Below are positions 7,984 through 8,287 of a stretch of DNA of 8,287 bases, one piece after another. This DNA comes from Nevskiales bacterium (GTDB lineage Bacteria; Pseudomonadota; Gammaproteobacteria; Nevskiales; Nevskiaceae), in NCBI GenBank assembly GCA_022616655.1, contig JAKEEJ010000023.1, forward strand, positions 1 through 8,287, given 5' to 3'. The notes beneath the pieces are model-generated. The model was given only the letters and a program-made list of their open reading frames with translations. It was not told the DNA's origin and ran no database searches. The number at the start of each line of letters is the position of its first letter. The stretch's first letter is position 1. The position numbers were made by a program, and so were the translations under genes.

Positions 7984-8287
7984 GCATTCCCGCCGCAAGA
8001 GGGCGCTACCTGGCCGTGGATACGGCCACCGAAGCCTGTTCCGTTGCGCTCTGGATGGAGGGGCGAGTGCTGGAGAAATTCGCGGTCGCGCAGCGCGAAC
8101 ACACGCAAAAACTGTTGCCCATGATTCGGGAAGTACTAGCCGAAGGCGGTACCTCGGTTGCCCGGCTCGATGGCATCGCCTGTGGCGGACGACACCGAGT
8201 TGACGCTCGCGGGAGCCGTAGGCGCCGTAGGCGGCATCGTGTTCTGTTTTCGTCCCGGCGGCGCGAGCCACCTCGTCGGCCTGGACG
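7980..8287 (+). CDS. tsaB: TsaB, tRNA t6A-modification subunit (3' partial, C-terminal part aberrant)
   Basis: TsaB is the non-catalytic partner of TsaD in the TsaD-TsaB-TsaE complex, which places threonylcarbamoyladenosine at position 37 of ANN-decoding tRNAs in the cytoplasm. The start ATG (7980) overlaps the yoaA stop (ATGA). Residues 1-69 are clearly TsaB: LAVDTATEACSVALW (11-25), the REHTQKLLPMI segment (39-49) and LDGIACG (63-69), close to the E. coli protein from memory. The next expected element, the glycine-rich GRGPG.FTG loop, is absent. From about base 8187 the frame stays open but becomes Arg-rich, with no family likeness. Full-length TsaB is about 230 residues, so at most the first 30% is real here. 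Either the window ends in a chimeric sequence or the gene is disrupted. The call for the first 69 residues is firm; the rest should not be used as TsaB sequence. Confidence 0.85.
   Translation, partial: MSIPAARGRYLAVDTATEACSVALWMEGRVLEKFAVAQREHTQKLLPMIREVLAEGGTSVARLDGIACGGRHRVDARGSRRRRRRHRVLFSSRRREPPRRPG
8187..8287. other. Terminal segment unrelated to tsaB (suspected chimeric join or insertion)
   Basis: These 101 bases follow the point where tsaB similarity stops. All three + frames were read: the tsaB frame is Arg-rich, the second has stops (for example TGA at 8201), and the third (codons from 8182) gives an ordinary-looking mixed peptide with a Gly/Ala/Val hydrophobic stretch (LTLAGAVGAVGGIVF) followed by CFRPGGASHLVGLD. 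That third frame can also be read back to an ATG at 8170, inside tsaB, which is probably chance. A tandem 9-base repeat lies within it. I do not recognise a family from so short a piece. The minus strand is also open here, so the coding strand is undecided. Confidence 0.5.
8215..8232. repeat. Two tandem copies of a 9-base unit
   Basis: GCCGTAGGC occurs twice back to back (8215-8223 and 8224-8232), just after the break in tsaB. In the frame from 8182 it encodes Ala-Val-Gly twice. Two copies of a GC-rich 9-mer can arise by chance or slippage. It is not a recognisable insertion-sequence end. Confidence 0.5.

Noticed and set aside
6007..8271. 754-codon open frame on the minus strand
   Set aside because: It lies antisense to the whole of yoaA, whose motifs are complete. 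The translation is rich in Arg, Gln, His and Pro with no recognisable domain, as expected from the complement of a GC-rich gene with strong third-position bias. Its 5' end also runs through the suspected join.
8187..8287. Simple frameshift in tsaB
   Set aside because: None of the three forward frames contains the expected glycine loop or FTG, so a one- or two-base slip cannot restore the protein.

Overview
The window reads as a stretch of chromosome from a GC-rich gammaproteobacterium. This is inferred from the gene content: a PBP1b-type synthase with a UB2H domain, an LpoP-like TPR lipoprotein next to it, and the yoaA-tsaB neighbour pair also known from Escherichia coli. All genes lie on the + strand and are packed tightly. 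There are no RNA genes, insertion sequences, CRISPR arrays or phage genes that I can see, and no undescribed system that I can support. The genus cannot be named from the sequence alone.

Left block (3-3172): the 3' 95% or so of macB, the ATPase/permease of a MacAB-type tripartite efflux pump, enters from the left edge. It overlaps by 4 bases (ATGA) a NodT/OprM-family outer-membrane factor lipoprotein. The expected partner macA would lie upstream, outside the window. Together they would form an inner-membrane pump, an adaptor and a dedicated outer-membrane exit duct. A 73-base gap (3173-3245) with a short C5/G5 hairpin separates this block from the next.

Right block (3246-8287): mrcB (bifunctional PBP1b), an LpoP-like outer-membrane TPR lipoprotein, yoaA (iron-sulfur XPD/DinG-family helicase) and the start of tsaB (tRNA t6A modification). 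Successive genes overlap by 1, 1 and 4 bases and have little or no Shine-Dalgarno sequence, which suggests one mRNA with coupled translation. The first two gene products probably work together: the outer-membrane lipoprotein would reach through the periplasm to stimulate the inner-membrane peptidoglycan synthase. The helicase and the tRNA-modification gene are housekeeping functions that share the transcript rather than the pathway.

The main anomaly is at the right end. tsaB follows its family closely up to about base 8186, then loses all similarity exactly where the strongly conserved glycine-rich loop should follow. No frame of the last 100 bases restores it. This is most likely a chimeric join at a contig end, or else a real rearrangement or insertion.
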